64,000 nt of DNA from Chelonoidis abingdonii (GCF_003597395.2 NC_133770.1:16823954-16887953); one strand, 5' to 3'; numbered from the stretch's first letter, positions 12,622 to 24,830 are shown. Program-made: numbers and translations. The notes: generated by a model not told the origin, from the sequence alone.

Positions 12622-12839
12622 CCTACACACTGGTATTTAGATGAGAAAGTGGTCAAATCAGTGGGAAAACTCTTGTAATAATAATTAGTCTTGTGAGTAA
12701 TAGTTTGGCAGAAGTTTGTAATTTATAGTGTGTTTGAGTTTGCATCAGAACTTGTAGCTGAAGGAACTTCAAAATCCTTAATTATGAATCAAAGAGATCT
12801 AAAAGAGAAAAACAAGACAAAAACCCACTATGTTCTGAG

Positions 12840-14733
12840 AAAAGAAGATTACTTACATGGAACTGGAGTTCTTTGAGATAAGCCTCTGCATATTCCCACC
12901 TGGGGGACGAGCTTCCAGAATCTTCTGGAAAATAATGTCCATCAGATCCACTCAACCTTCCCTTTCACAGATTCGAGAGGCTTCAGAAGGTATAAAGTGG
13001 AGGTGGCCCCAACAGCCCCTTAGTTCTTTCCACTAATTTGAACATTCCTAACCTGCTACTTTAAGGAAGTGGGGAAGCTGGGCAGGGAGCATGAACATGC
13101 AGAGGCTTATGCCAAAGAACTCATGTTACAGAAAAGTAACCTTCATTTCTTCTTCAACCAGGCTCTGCATATTTCCACTTTAGTGAGCAGTACAATCCCC
13201 AGGAAGATGGGCTGAAGGGTTCTCAGTAAACATGGACAGCAGAACTGCCAAAAGAAACATCAACTCTGGAAGCCACACCAGATGAATAAAGGCGATTCAA
13301 CTTCTTGCACTCCAAAAATAAAAAGGTATTAATGAGGGTAATTTTTTTGCAAATGCTTGCATACAGCTTCAGTATCAGATATGCAACATGCTGTGATGAA
13401 GACGGCGTGAGGGTATGCCATGGATGCTGCTTTTGTCATGGATAAGGGCCAACAATTCCAGGAGGTTGAAGTCCTGTCAGGTGGTAATAATTGTGAAACA
13501 GTGCATTTTACATGATGGACTGACTCCTCCATTGTCAACTCCATCTCTCCATGGGTTTTTGGAACTTGTAGATAAGTTTGGGCCCCATATAAATATGAAC
13601 ATTCTCTTCATATGCAAAGTATGATACCTGCCTCCCTGAATGTAAGTTAGACCCAGGGACAGACAGACATTCCACCTTTTTCCGACTACTACTAGAAAGC
13701 CCAAGCATCTTAGACAGTTAGGATGGAGCTGGAGGAAGGACCACCTGTTCCGTAAGAATGCAACTTAAACGGGATAGTCATTAGGCTTGTATCTCAGTAA
13801 CCATAAGCTAAAAAAAAAAATGGCATCCTCACAGTGACATAGTACAGAGAATAATATGACCAATGCTTAAATTGGAGCCTATGAGCTTTATGAAGATACA
13901 CACTCACAATCCTAGACACTGTGTATGTCATGTACACGGTAGGTTGCAGAGCTGCTGTCAGCAGGCCAGGCTTCTGTACCAGATATGGATGAGCTACAGA
14001 GCTTCCTTCTCAAAGAGATACACCAGATGTGTCTTTCATTATATCCTTCAATGACTACCAGCTATATCTGTTGTATGCTCAGATAAGGTATGGTTACACA
14101 CATTGGCAACTAGTGGCTGAACGGTGTAATACACTTTAGCATTCTTTTATGGTAGACTCCATGGTACAGGTGGAACTGGACCTGAAAAGTCTCCTTCCTG
14201 GCTTAGAACCAAAAATTAGTTATAATTGGATATAGGTAGCCAAGAGCCCAGTAATGTTACAATAAAATTTCCTCCCACACGAGGAATCCATCAGCATATT
14301 TAGGGAATATCACAGTAGTTATCACAGCCCCTCATACAGCTCTAACTCTAAATAGGACCTACAGTACTCCGTATCTTCTCTGCAGAACCTTAGCAATGTG
14401 CCTTTTAATTTCCTGAAGATGAAGAAAAAAAGATTCCATGCATCTCTTTTTTTGCCTTTGTATTTGCAGGCTACAAAGAGGGTCTGAAGTCAATAGGCAG
14501 TCCTTTCTGAAGTATCAGATGTATCCTGTAACACCATAATCTGTTTCTCTTACAGAAGTTGCATAGCAAAGAAATCTTCAGATCAGTGAGATCTCAGAAT
14601 CAATAGAACTGAGGTGGATACAGTAGCCTTACATTGTAAGGGAGCTTCTAATCTAAGCATCAGTTCTTGGCCTGTCAAATCTTCATATATATTCTCATAA
14701 ATTTGGTCCTGAGCAGCTGAATTTCTGTTAGGG
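12840..14733 (-). mobile_element. DIRS-like retrotransposon relic A, terminal region
   Basis: The left end carries two inverted arms of about 47 nt, at 12849-12895 and 13094-13140 ('gagttctttg...aagcctctgca' against its complement), with about 200 nt between them. The same architecture is found at DIRS-like copies B (33367) and C (35775), where it borders a tyrosine-recombinase frame on the minus strand. The interior here is too decayed for me to name a domain. Orientation is by analogy with B and C. The right boundary is set by the hAT insertion and is uncertain. Confidence 0.5.
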
Positions 14734-15926
14734 CACTGCTTCACAGCCTGTGAACCATGGCTCCCTGGGGGAGCCACAAAGGTTCATGAAGGAGCCTCAA
14801 GTATCTGGCAAAAATATTTAATCAATATGCCCTTTTTTTTTCTAATTAAGAGACTATTAAACAATTCTGTAAAATCACCCGTGTCTTATATTATTCTGTT
14901 GCTGCTGCCAGGGCTGGGTGCCTCTCGGTGCCCTCCGCTCCAGCAGGGGGCCTCCACCAGAGAGACTTCCTGCTCGGGGAGGCATTCAGCAGGAAATCTC
15001 GCAGCTGAAAGCTTCCCGGAGTACAGGGCGGAGAGAAGTTCCCAATACTGGTAGCAGCAGCAGTACCAGCAGACAGGAGCAGAGGACTGAGGGAGAGACA
15101 GATGCATCTTATCTTTATAATGGAATGATTTTTATGAAGTGCTAAGCCTACATGTAGAAAACGTTAGGCTGAAAATGATTGTTTTAATAAAGTCAAACAG
15201 AAAAGGAAGAAAATTAGACTATATGATAATTACATTTTGTCTGGATTTTCCTGTTTTGGTATTACTAGAGAAAGTCCACAGCCCACATTGTGTCCTTTGT
15301 TTGCAAGTATTAGTAAATTAAAGCATTAGGCCAGGGAAACTACTGAGACATTTAGAAACCCAACAACTTGAATGTACTGAACCTAATGCTTCTAGGCAGA
15401 AATACAAATATACTAGATATGAAAGAAAAAATCAGGTAATTCATGAAGTAACCTTGTCTTTGGAGATGCCACACTGAAAGGGGAGTTACCAAGATATTTC
15501 TAATGTTATCAGACTTCTTAAAACAACAGAGTGAAAAAGATCAAACTGCTATTAAAGATCTACTACTAAATTCATGTATCTGTATTGTATTTCCATTTTG
15601 ACTAACATTTTCCTGGAGTTGAACATGAATCTCCATGAACATAAATCTCTGATTGGTTTCAAAACCTGTTCCCAGGAATAGTTGACTCCATTCCAACTTT
15701 GAGTATCTCTGTTTAAGAAAATCTCGAGAATTGTCAAGTAATTATACACTAAGGACCAAGTTTTCAAATCTAACAAAGAATTCAAGTGTCCAACTTGAGT
15801 TTAGTGTCCTGAACTGAATCGAGTGTCTTGAATCATTTAAAAAAAAATGGTACTTGGTTGTGGGGAGCCATCAAGTTTTAAAATATTTGTAAGGGAGCCG
15901 TAGAACTAAAAAGTTTGGGAACCACA
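14734..15926 (+). mobile_element. hAT deletion derivative with BED zinc-finger coding remnant
   Basis: The ends are a degenerate hAT terminal inverted repeat: 'cactgcttcacagcctg' on the left and 'gggaaccacag' on the right. Flanking 8-mers match at 5 of 8 positions, consistent with an old 8-bp duplication. Inside, the plus-strand frame from 15205 encodes a 'RKLDY' start, then 'PHCVLCLQVLVN', then 'GKLLRHLETQQLE'. The C-x2-C ... H-x4-6 spacing and context are those of the BED finger at the N-terminus of ZBED5/Charlie-type hAT transposases. A stop lies within the finger and the catalytic part is deleted. Confidence 0.7.
15205..15430 (+). pseudogene. hAT transposase N-terminal BED finger, broken
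   Basis: The translated remnant shows a zinc-finger pair 'CVLC' followed about 20 residues later by 'RHLETQQ', with a stop codon between the two halves. This matches the order 'CVLC...KLxRHLET' of hAT transposases related to ZBED5. It is followed by a basic segment and then no recognisable dimerisation or catalytic domain. It cannot make a functional transposase. Confidence 0.6.
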
Positions 15927-17661
15927 GTCTTAGACAACTTAGTCCTTACAGAAACCTCCAACAGTAACTACTCAGAACAAGGGAAATGAGAGTTCCAGAA
16001 CCAAGTAAACTGGATTCTAAGACTTCTGACAGTAGACGAGTCTAAGAATGGACTGTCCTCCTCTCCCCACATAAAGGGCAAGGGTCTCATAGATGGAGTA
16101 ATGGAAAAGGGGAAACTCTCTCAGACTAGCAGGGCACTGAGTGTGTGAAAATGCCAAACAGGAAGCACAACATAAAAATACTATCCAACATCCAGATCTG
16201 ATCTGATCAGAAACTTGTAATGCATTTCCCACTTCAAGTGTTGTAAGGACCTCCACACTGGCCCTCCTTGCTCACACTACTATACTGAGCACAGAATCAA
16301 TAAGGCAAGCAGTTCTGCAAAGATTATGGTGTTGGAACTGCAGTACCAGATTCCACTGACCTGGGCAGATCAGATCAGTGGTGTTAAAGGGAAAGGACTG
16401 GAAGACAAAGGAGGCGTGTGTGTGTAATAAGACAAGAGACCCTTATGCTTTCTATCTCCCTTGGTTTGCCCTCCCTGTCCAGCGTCTGTCATCTGGAAGG
16501 ATCCCTTCTCCTGCAAAGAGGATCCCTCCCACCCTAATTAATGAGGAGTCAATCAGTAAAGGTAAAATCAAATAAAGAGTATTGAAGGGTTTATAACAAA
16601 GGGTGGGACAAATAAGAAAGGGAATAAACAGCAAAATTGCGCCATATAGTGATTACCCCCAAACTCAACTCTATAAAACAGATATAAAAACCTTCTTCAC
16701 AGATCAAAGCGATGGCAGGCGCTTGGGACCTCGATCCTCTGGCTAATGGCGAGCCTTTGGAGAGGAGCTCCAAGGAGTCCCTTGATGTTCCTTTGGGACC
16801 ATGGGAAGCAGAACAGGAGAACAACAACGGATGATAACAAAGTTAAGTGTTCTTTCTTCTCCTTCTCTCTTTTCCCTTTACAGGTGAGGAAGCTGTTGGA
16901 TGAAAATTCCTAACCCTTCTATCATTAGGATGGATAGATGTCTCCAGGTAAGACCTGTGACCATCCTGGATGCCACTCAGATGGCTAGCCCTGAGGCCAT
17001 GTTCAGGTCAGCCTTTTATACACTTGCCCGGGAAACCCCTTAGAAAAGGCGGGAAGCCTCTTCTGGGAAACCCCTTAGGAAAACCAGTTCTGACTGGAAG
17101 TTGTTTACAACTCCAGGAAAGATTAAAGAGCAGGAAAATGGACCTATAGCTCATGTGGGTACAAAACTATTTTGGAACCAACATGGATTCCTGTATTCAC
17201 AAAACATGAAAATGAACCCAATCTAACGGAGGTAACAGAACCACTAGAAAAGTGACTGATAACAATCGAAGGTGTCAGATCCTCATGTTTGTTAGATCTT
17301 AGGTAACTTGATCCCTTTTTTACAACCATGTTGACTGTCAAATCTGAATCCAGGTTCTCACCCTGGATCCATGGGTGGCTGTCTAGCTAGATCGAGACTG
17401 ATTAAAGGATTTGGATCTACACTGGTCAACAACAGATCTATACTAAGTTGTTTTTTTTTAAAAAAAAGAAAGCTCTTGATCCTTGCTCTGTTGTGGATTC
17501 AGGTTCTAATTATTTAGAATCTTTAATTATGTTTAATATTAATTTATAAAAAGAAAGACACCACCAAATATCCATGTGTAACAAACACAGGTTTTCTGAT
17601 AGACTTCAATACACTATGATCCCCATGCAATTGTTCCTCTTTTAGTTTATCCTGAATGCAA
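15927..17661. other. Non-coding stretch, possible DIRS or LTR remnants
   Basis: 15927-16380 may continue the DIRS-like relic on the far side of the hAT insertion, but I have no domain to prove it. 16380-17130 has the look of an unclassified LTR (GC-richer, with 'tataaaac' and a pyrimidine tract followed by 'caggtgagg' near 16880). I see no coding gene. Confidence 0.35.
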
Positions 17662-17865
17662 TACTGATGCCCCCCGGGTTACGCAAACCTGACTTACATA
17701 AATCCGCACTTATGGAAAAAATTCCATAAGCTAGAAATAGGAGGGTTTTTTTTGTTTTAGGTTTTTTTGCATAATGGTCAGGTATACATTTCTGACTTGT
17801 GCAAAATTTGAGTTACACAAGGTGTTCCAGAACGGAACGCTTCCGAAAGTCGGGGAGCGTCTGTA
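17662..17865. mobile_element. Tigger-like MITE, second family
   Basis: Imperfect inverted ends are 'gatgccccccgggttacgc' on the left and 'aaagtcggggagcgtctg' on the right, with TA at the borders. The interior is AT-rich and non-coding. The end motif 'ctccccgacttacgc' is one I associate with non-autonomous Tigger-type elements of reptiles. Confidence 0.6.
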
Positions 17866-18729
17866 AAGTAAATAAGTAAAACTATATATAGTTATATCTT
17901 GTCGAAAAGCTAGCTGATTTGCACAGCTAGGCTCTACTTAGAAGCTGATCCAACATAATAAGGCACCTTCCAAATACAGTTTTCATTTTACAAGAACCAA
18001 CACAGTTGATGAGCCTATATCGAGATGGAATGGGAAGAAGAGTTAAAGCACGATGTAGTGACATACTCAGCTAAAGATTGACAAATGCATTTATCAGTTT
18101 ATTTGCACCATATGTATCCTCTAAAAACTGATTTATCCCGGACAAACTATCAACTATAAAATAATTAGAAATATTCCCCTTGTGTGTGCGTGCACACATA
18201 CACACACTCTTCTCTTCTTCAACTTAACTGCAGCCTTCCAAATTTCTTGAAATGATTTTATTAAGCACAATGTTTTTTACATGGATGCCAAATTTTTTAC
18301 ATGGATGCACTAACTCCTTGGACAGGACCAGATGTATGAAGTTCAGTAGGGGCTCCCAAGTTTCCTAGAATAAGATATTCTTTTACACCTCTTTTTGGGT
18401 CCCTGGGCTGGAACTCAGAGTAGTATGTGGGCACAGGTACCCCTATCAGCCATTAGGGAGATGGCACAGACCAGCCAACGGAGCAGAAGACTGCCTAGGA
18501 CAGTTATCCAATAGGACTTTGGTACCCCTGTAACGGAAGGACTATGGTAACCTGGATGAAGGATCAAGACACAAAGATGGAGTGTGCTGAGTCCCAGAGA
18601 GCAAGAGGACAGAGGAGGGTACGAGACCTGGTGACAGCTGATCCCTACAGGAGCCACAAAGAGACTCCACTTGCCGTGAGTGGACCTTATTAACAAATGC
18701 AAAATACTTACATTTAGAAACTAAAAATT
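17866..18729. other. Non-coding stretch; possible LTR fragment at 18400-18710
   Basis: A short alternating purine-pyrimidine run ('tgtgtgcgtgcacacata') lies at 18182. The minus frame at 18415-18702 (95 codons) has an LTR-like composition but no domain. No gene is supported. Confidence 0.35.
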
Positions 18730-19462
18730 AAATTCACAACTAGGAAATGAGGAAAAACTGGCTAGGCAGGGGTATTGGTGAAAAGGATCTGAGGGTTATG
18801 GTGGATCACAAGTTAAATATGAATCAACAGTGTGATGCAGTTGTGAAAATGGCTAATATTCTGTGTTGGATTTACATGAGTATCGAATGTAAGACATGGG
18901 AGGTAATTGTCCTATTATACATGGCATTGGTGAGGCCTCAGCTGGAGTATTGTTTCTAGTTCTGGACAACACACTTTAAGACAGATGTGGACAAAAAGTC
19001 AATGGAATCCATAGGAAAGCCACAAAAACAACAAAAGGCTTAGAAAACTTGATCTACGAGGAAAGGTTAAAAAGAACTGGGCAAAACTAGTCTTGAGAAA
19101 AAAGATTGGGGCAGGGGATACCTGATAATAGCCTTTCATATATGTTAAGGGTTGTTACAAAGAGGAAGTGATCAGTCATTCTCCATGTCCACTGAAAGTA
19201 GGACAAATAGTAATGAGCTTAATCTGCAGCAAGGGAGATTTAGGTTAGATATTAGGAAAAACTTTCTAAGTGTAACAGTTAAGTATTAGAACAGGTTCTC
19301 ATAAAAGGTTGTGTAAACTCCATTACTGGAGGTTATTAAGAACAGGTTAGACTAATGCCTGTCAGGGATGGTCTAGGTTTACTTGGTCCTATGTCAGCAC
19401 AGGTAGCTGGGCTAGATGACCTCTCAAGGTCCCTTCCAGCCCCACAATTCTACGATTCTATA
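18730..19462 (+). mobile_element. CR1 LINE 3' fragment
   Basis: The frame at 18747-18959 encodes 'GEKDLRVMVDHKLNMNQQCD' and then 'VIVLLYMALVRPQLEYC', which is the well-known end of the CR1 reverse transcriptase. The 3' untranslated part follows and ends with the CR1 tail 'tctacgattcta' near 19455. The element is 5'-truncated, as is usual. Confidence 0.85.
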
Positions 19463-19924
19463 AACTGCATCCCAATCTCAGGGAACAAAACCACAAATTC
19501 ATCTAAATTCCAGTTTATACGTAAGGAAATACAGCACATGGAGGGAGGGGTATGATTCCCTGTCATTATAGAAAGACATTCTATTGGGCTAAACCTGGGC
19601 TGATGCAGTTGTAAAGCACTTTGAGATCCATAAATGAAAAGTGACATATAATGACAAGTGTATAAGAAAAGCCAGGACACCTGAGACAAGTAAATGGAGA
19701 ATTAACTCTGACCTGTTTGTGACAATTAGAAGAACAGGAGAATCGCTTGGGGAGCTGACTGGAGTCCAATCTTTTCCTTCACATTGTGAACAACCAAAAT
19801 AGAAAAATGGAGGGACATAGGAGGAAAGTTTAAAGTAGAAAATATGTACAGCTTAGCCAAGTAACAACTATAATAACTGTAGTATTTTATGAAAGCTACA
19901 AGCATCAAAAAAGGGGAGGTATTT
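19463..19924. other. Non-coding stretch
   Basis: A short element-like motif, 'gtaaagcactttgagatcc', lies near 19610 and belongs to a repeat common in amniotes whose name I cannot give. Nothing else is recognised. Confidence 0.35.
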
Positions 19925-20195
19925 ACAGTGATATGAAGAAGTTTAACTAGAAATAATGGATTTAAACTAGATAAGAAAATACAAGGATATCAGGGAAAGC
20001 TTCCTAACAGTGAAATATTTTATGCTGTGGAATGGCTTTGCAAAACAAGGAATAGGAGCTACCTCACCAGAGTCAGTTAAAACTTGACTGGAAAAAGTAC
20101 TAGAAAATATATTGGAGGAAACATTCCCTAACTGATAGAGGATGCATTAGATAACCTAATAAATTTTTAACATTTTTAATTTCTATGATTCCATG
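19925..20195 (+). mobile_element. Older CR1 3' end relic
   Basis: 'gaaagcttcctaacagtga' followed by 'gctgtggaatggctttgc' and a 'ttctatgattcca' end match the CR1 3' untranslated region in order, but with many changes. It is older than the copy just upstream. Confidence 0.55.
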
Positions 20196-21519
20196 CAGCT
20201 TCCTAGCAAACATAGTACACTGATAGCCTGACCAGTTTTTAGGAGGCTATGTGAATAGTATCTCCACCGAAACAGAATAAAAAATTATCTGGGCACAAGA
20301 ATCACATTATTTAAATACTTGGCATTATGCTGACTAAACATTAAAGCAACTGTTCAGACAATGACAGGATCTTATCTATTGTCAAAAGAAAGGCAGATAA
20401 TGCAATTTCCAATCTCTTTAAGTGTTCAGGTTTTCTGTCTTAGCTGTGTTTCCTTTCTGATGATAACAAGGGAATAACAACAACAAAATTCCAAGCAAGA
20501 CAATGCATGCAAAAAATTCTAGTGCACGTAGGCTGCTTCCTTATAACACATTAGGTCACTTTCTTTGGAGGCATTTTATCTGTAAGTGCTTTAAAAAAAA
20601 TTAAACTGATTCTGTTACTTCCCTCTGCCAGATGAAAAAGCAGCTCTTTGGGTGGACTAGATGGCTCAGCTAACAAACCTTTCACATCCAGGTCACTAGT
20701 TCAAATCCAAGCCCTGGTCAATCATGACTAGAAGTCATTGCTATCTGTACTTGTGACATAAGATGAGGAATGCTGAAAAGCTGATCCCCACATCACAACT
20801 GGGACTCTTGTGGACAGTTTCATCAGAAAGGATAAGGATTTGGGACCCTGTGGAGTTTTGACATTGACTTCAGTGGGAACAGAATCATGCCTTTAATTAA
20901 TATGAAGGTAAAACTAACCTCTCTCAGCTCTAAAGCTAATAATCCTCTTCCCACAGAGAAAGGTTGAGGTGTATTGGCAAGGGGCATTGTAGGAAGCTTG
21001 CACTGCACATGTGGTAGTTAAATAGAGGTTTTTGTTGCTGTTAAGAGCATTGCATTTTTTTAAGCTGTTTTCATTTGCTTCATGAAGCAGCGGGCCTCAG
21101 ACACAGGAGCCTCCCGCACTCAAGCTGCTGAAACAACATCAGAACTCTGAGAAACAGCAAGAAACAAGCAAGCAGCCAACACAACATTTTAGTATTGATT
21201 TTCTTTAAGAAATTTAAATCCTTCAGGGCAAAAACGTCAATTTAATCTGTATGCAGCTACAAAATGGCTCCTTCACAAAGTTCCTTTTTTCAGTTAGGAA
21301 GGAAGATGTAACGTAATTACAGTTCAAGTAGCAAGATTCTTCAGAAATGAATGTAAAGTTGATAGAATAAGCTTTCAATATAGTACCTTTAGGCATTAAG
21401 GTTTCCCAAAAGCTTGTGATAATTTATCAAGCAGAAGTTAGATACTGGTTACTATAAGCAAAACAAATGATGGTAACCATAGGTAAACACAGAAGCCACT
21501 GGAAGTTACCAATAACTCA
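20196..21519. other. Non-coding stretch; possible tRNA-like SINE near 20655
   Basis: Around 20660-20720 there is an A-box-like 'atggctcagct' and a B-box-like 'agttcaaatcc' spaced about as in tRNA-derived SINEs. There is no clear tail or duplication. No gene is seen in the rest. Confidence 0.3.
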
Positions 21520-21638
21520 CGCTGAAGTGGGTGTTAGCCCATGAAAGCTTATGCCCAAATACATTTTTTAGTTTCTAAGATGCCACAAGGATTCCTCGTT
21601 TTTGCTGATACAGACTAACATGGCTACCACTCTGAAAC
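21520..21638 (+). mobile_element. Penelope-like element, 3' end fragment
   Basis: The segment from 'gctgaagtgggtgttagcc' through 'gatacagactaacatggc' to 'ccactctgaaac' is a 5'-truncated copy of the 3' end of a family that I associate with Penelope-like (GIY-YIG) retroelements. The longer relative at 38354-39320 carries coding remnants that support this. Confidence 0.6.
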
Positions 21639-22154
21639 ATGATATGCTGAACCATTAGGAAGAAATTCTGTTTTATGGGCTGAGGGAAAAATTGTGAGAT
21701 GAATGCCCCTAGGACTAGTGGTCTCTAGCTTTGCAGAGCCAAGGAGTCACCTCATCATCAAATGGACTGACATTACATCATAATGTGTGCACCAAAATGT
21801 CACACTGTTGGGACTTAATGACACAGCAATATGACACAAAGAATTATATGCCCAAATGTCAAATCTCCACCAGGAATATTTTGTGAACCTCTCGAACTCC
21901 AGTATAGTATCTTTTCCCCCCGTTTCCCTCCTAACTGCTGGGAGGGAAGATGGATCCATTTGGTCCATTTGCTCAGCATTTTTTCAGCAGTTTTGCACCA
22001 AGAAAAACCAAGTAGAGAGTAAAAGAGTATCTGAAGAAAGGAGGGAAATTCTACTAGATGCACTGGAGTTTGCCCTCACACTGATCTCTGCTTTGGTTTC
22101 TTTTTAAATATAGGGTCTCAATCTCATTGCTGTGACAACAATGGCGAGGTTAAA
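21639..22154. other. Non-coding stretch
   Basis: Short frames on both strands at 21747-22107 overlap each other without domain support. No gene or repeat is recognised. Confidence 0.4.
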
Positions 22155-22162
22155 CCCTTGAA

Positions 22163-22666
22163 CAGGGGTAGACAACCTATGGCACATGTGCAGAAGGCGG
22201 CACACAAGCTGATTGTCAGTGGCACTCACACTAGCTGGGTCCTGGCCACCGGTCCGGGGGGGCTCTGCATTTTAATTTAATTTTAAATGTAGCTTCTTAA
22301 ATTACATACAACAATAGCTTAGTTATATATGATAGACACACAAAGAGCCCTTCTAAAAAGGTTAAAATGTATTACAGGTCTGTTGCATTTTACGCACATT
22401 TAACATGCACGATTTCAGCTTTACGGGGTCAGTAAAAACAAAAAAAAAAGAAAAATAATTTTAATAGTGTACCTGTAGTGCGGGTGTTTCTGCCCGCCAT
22501 TACATTCAATGTCATTTTGACTATATGCAATTTTCACTTTACACACTGACTGTGGAATGTAACCCCAGCGTAAGATGCGACGGACCTGTACTGGCACGCC
22601 AAACCTTAAATTACAGTCAATAAACAAAGACTCGGCACACCACTTCTGAAAGATTGCTGACCCCTG
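22163..22666. mobile_element. Non-autonomous hAT element with nested insertion
   Basis: Ends are 'caggggtagacaacc' on the left and 'gattgctgacccctg' on the right, a clear hAT inverted repeat. The flanking 8-mers 'cccttgaa' (22155-22162) and 'ccctagaa' (22667-22674) match at 7 of 8 bases. The body is split by a Tigger-like MITE at 22373-22590; without it the element would be about 286 bp. No transposase frame is present. Confidence 0.85.
22373..22590. mobile_element. Tigger-like MITE nested in hAT
   Basis: Inverted ends are 'tacaggtctgttgcatttta' and 'aagatgcgacggacctgta', with TA at each border. Removing the insert and one TA joins 'aaaatgtat' to 'tactggcac', which reads as continuous hAT sequence. 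The interior is non-coding. Confidence 0.85.
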
Positions 22667-22674
22667 CCCTAGAA

Positions 22675-23277
22675 AAAGCCTAGCCTGGCACTCTCTCATT
22701 TTTTTATAACTAGTATCTTGGGATTGCAGTTTTTATAAAGATGTGACTAACATCTTAACTCAATTAGAAGAAATGCACTTTCACACACTTGAAATACTAT
22801 TAACACATGGGACTTTAGAAAACAAAACCTACCATGTTCTTAGCAAAGGAGCAAAAAAGTGGGCATGTCTGGTACCACAGCCATCAATATTTAAGCATGC
22901 AAGTGTACTGTTCACACAGTTAATAGGGTAACATAAGCAATGGATTTCCACATTCAGGGGACAATGTAATATATAATAAATGCAGATAAAGGGTTTTAAC
23001 ATAAATGTTTGAGCATATAAAGCTCAGAACATTATATCCATCTCCATTATTCTTTGGATGACAGATAGCGAAAATCAGACTCCTAAAAACTTAAACTAAT
23101 CATCACACTAGCGCAATGTCAGAAAGCTACACCATTATATAGTCACTGATGGGCACTTCTGAATACACATAAGTTATTATACTGATTGGGTCTGTCAACT
23201 TCACAGTAACTCCCCAACCCTCCCTGCCACGTGTACAGTTTTCCTTCAATGTCCAAAATATACTTGACTCAGCTGGG
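22675..23277. other. Non-coding stretch
   Basis: AT-rich sequence with only one short plus frame (22743-22931) and no recognisable domain. Confidence 0.4.
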
Positions 23278-23343
23278 GGCAGGCATAGGGTTCACTCCCT
23301 AGATTACTTATTTTGTAGCTAGTGACACTATCACTAACACTGG
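23278..23343 (+). repeat. 66-bp direct repeat, left copy, flanking an LTR
   Basis: This 66-bp segment ('ggcaggcatagggttcactc' start, 'aacactgg' end) recurs at 24217-24282 with one mismatch. The two copies flank the LTR at 23346-24216 almost exactly. Confidence 0.85.
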
Positions 23344-23345
23344 CA

Positions 23346-24216
23346 TGTCATAAACAGATAGCTAAGGGTTAATGTTTCTTTCACCTGTAAAGGGTTAACA
23401 AAGGGAACCAAACACCTGACCAGAGGACCAATCAGGAAACAAGATTTTTAAAAGCTCAGGGAGGGAATGTTTGGCCGTGTGTCCCTTTGTCTGTGTCTCC
23501 TGTCTGTCTCTCGACTATGAGAGGGATTTTTCTATCTTCAAGCTTCTAATCTTCAGTTTCCAAGTTGTGAGTACAAAGGTAGAAAAACAATAGGCTTTTA
23601 TTGTTTTTTTTTTGTATTTACCTGTGTGCAGTTGCTGGGATGTTTAAATTGTATTTCTTTTTTAATAAGGCTGTTTATTCATATTTTTCTTTTAAGCAAT
23701 TGATCCTGTGTATTGTTAACTTGATACAGAGACCATTTTTATGTCTTTTCTTTCTTTTTATATAAAGCTTTTCTTTTTAAAACCTGTTGGATTTTCTTTT
23801 CTAAGTGAGGCTCTAGGGGATAGAAATCCCTGTGCCAGGATTACGGTCTCTCTCAGGGAAAGACTGGGAGGGGGAAAAAGAAGGAGGGGGGAAGGTAAAT
23901 TGCCCTCTCTGTTTTGTAATTCAAGGAGTTTAAGTACAGTAATCTTCCAGGATAACCCACGGAGGGGAAGCCTGGGGAGGAAGTAAAGAGAAGACAAGGG
24001 GAGGGGGGTTATTTCCCTTTGTGGTAAGACTCAGGGCATCTGAGTCTTGGGGTCCCCCAGGGAAGGTTTTGGGGAGACCAGAGTGAGCCAAACACTGGAA
24101 ATTTTTGGCTGGTGGCAGCGCTATCAGATCCAAGCTGGTAATTAAGCTTGGAGGTTTCATGCAGGCACCCACATTTTGGACTCTAAGGTTCAGAATTAGG
24201 AATTATGCTTATGACA
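23346..24216 (+). mobile_element. Solo LTR, family Y, plus orientation
   Basis: The 871-bp insert starts 'tgtcataaacagatagc' and ends 'aattatgcttatgaca'. The 4-mer 'ggca' lies on both sides (23342-23345 and 24217-24220), a possible 4-bp target duplication of the ERV type. A homologous LTR lies in inverse orientation at 27894-28735. Sequence features are a T-rich middle ('tttatataaagcttt' near 23757) and a GC-rich 3' third. No internal region adjoins it. Confidence 0.8.
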
Positions 24217-24282
24217 GGCAGGCATAGGGTTCACTCCCTAGATTACTTATTTTGTAGCTAGTGACACTGTCACTAACACTGG
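24217..24282 (+). repeat. 66-bp direct repeat, right copy
   Basis: This matches 23278-23343 at all but one base (the 'cactg/cacta' position). It begins at the base after the LTR end. Confidence 0.85.
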
Positions 24283-24726
24283 ATTCCCCCAAACCAGGAT
24301 AAAAACCCTGATTGGGGCTCCCTAACATGTAAGTTCCCCAGCCAAAGTAAAAGTCTTATCCTGCTTCTATTGATGTTAATGTAAGTTTTATAATTGACTT
24401 CCATGGGAACAGGATAAGCTTCTAAGAGGGTAATCAAGTATAGTACAGATTGCCTGATCAGTTTGAACCTACTGACACTTTTAAAGCAGCTGTGATCATC
24501 TGTGTCAGGAGGCTACATATACATAACTTTCACTATAAAGGCGCCATGGGTTTTGGTTTCAGAGGACATATAAGAGGTGCAGGGCTTTATCACAACAGGT
24601 CCACAATCTATACATCAGACAGCTCTAGGATCTGATCTCTGAACTGCTAACTGTTGAGCAGAAATTAAATTTCAGAGGGTATGGCCATAAAAATAGAGAA
24701 GTGACAAAACAGAAGCCTTTTCTAGT

Positions 24727-24830
24727 TAGAGTGACCAGATGTCCCGATTTTTTAGTCTTTTTCTTATACGGGCTCCTATTGCCCCGCACCTCCTGTCTCG
24801 ATTTTTCACATTTGCTCTCTGGTCACCCTA
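24727..24830. mobile_element. 104-bp hAT MITE with perfect 8-bp TSD
   Basis: The inverted ends are 'tagagtgaccagatgtcccg' and 'gctctctggtcacccta'. Perfect duplications 'tttctagt' flank it at 24719-24726 and 24831-24838. It is non-coding. Confidence 0.9.

Noticed and set aside
20655..20730. tRNA gene
   Set aside because: A- and B-box-like motifs are present, but no cloverleaf can be drawn; at most a tRNA-derived SINE.
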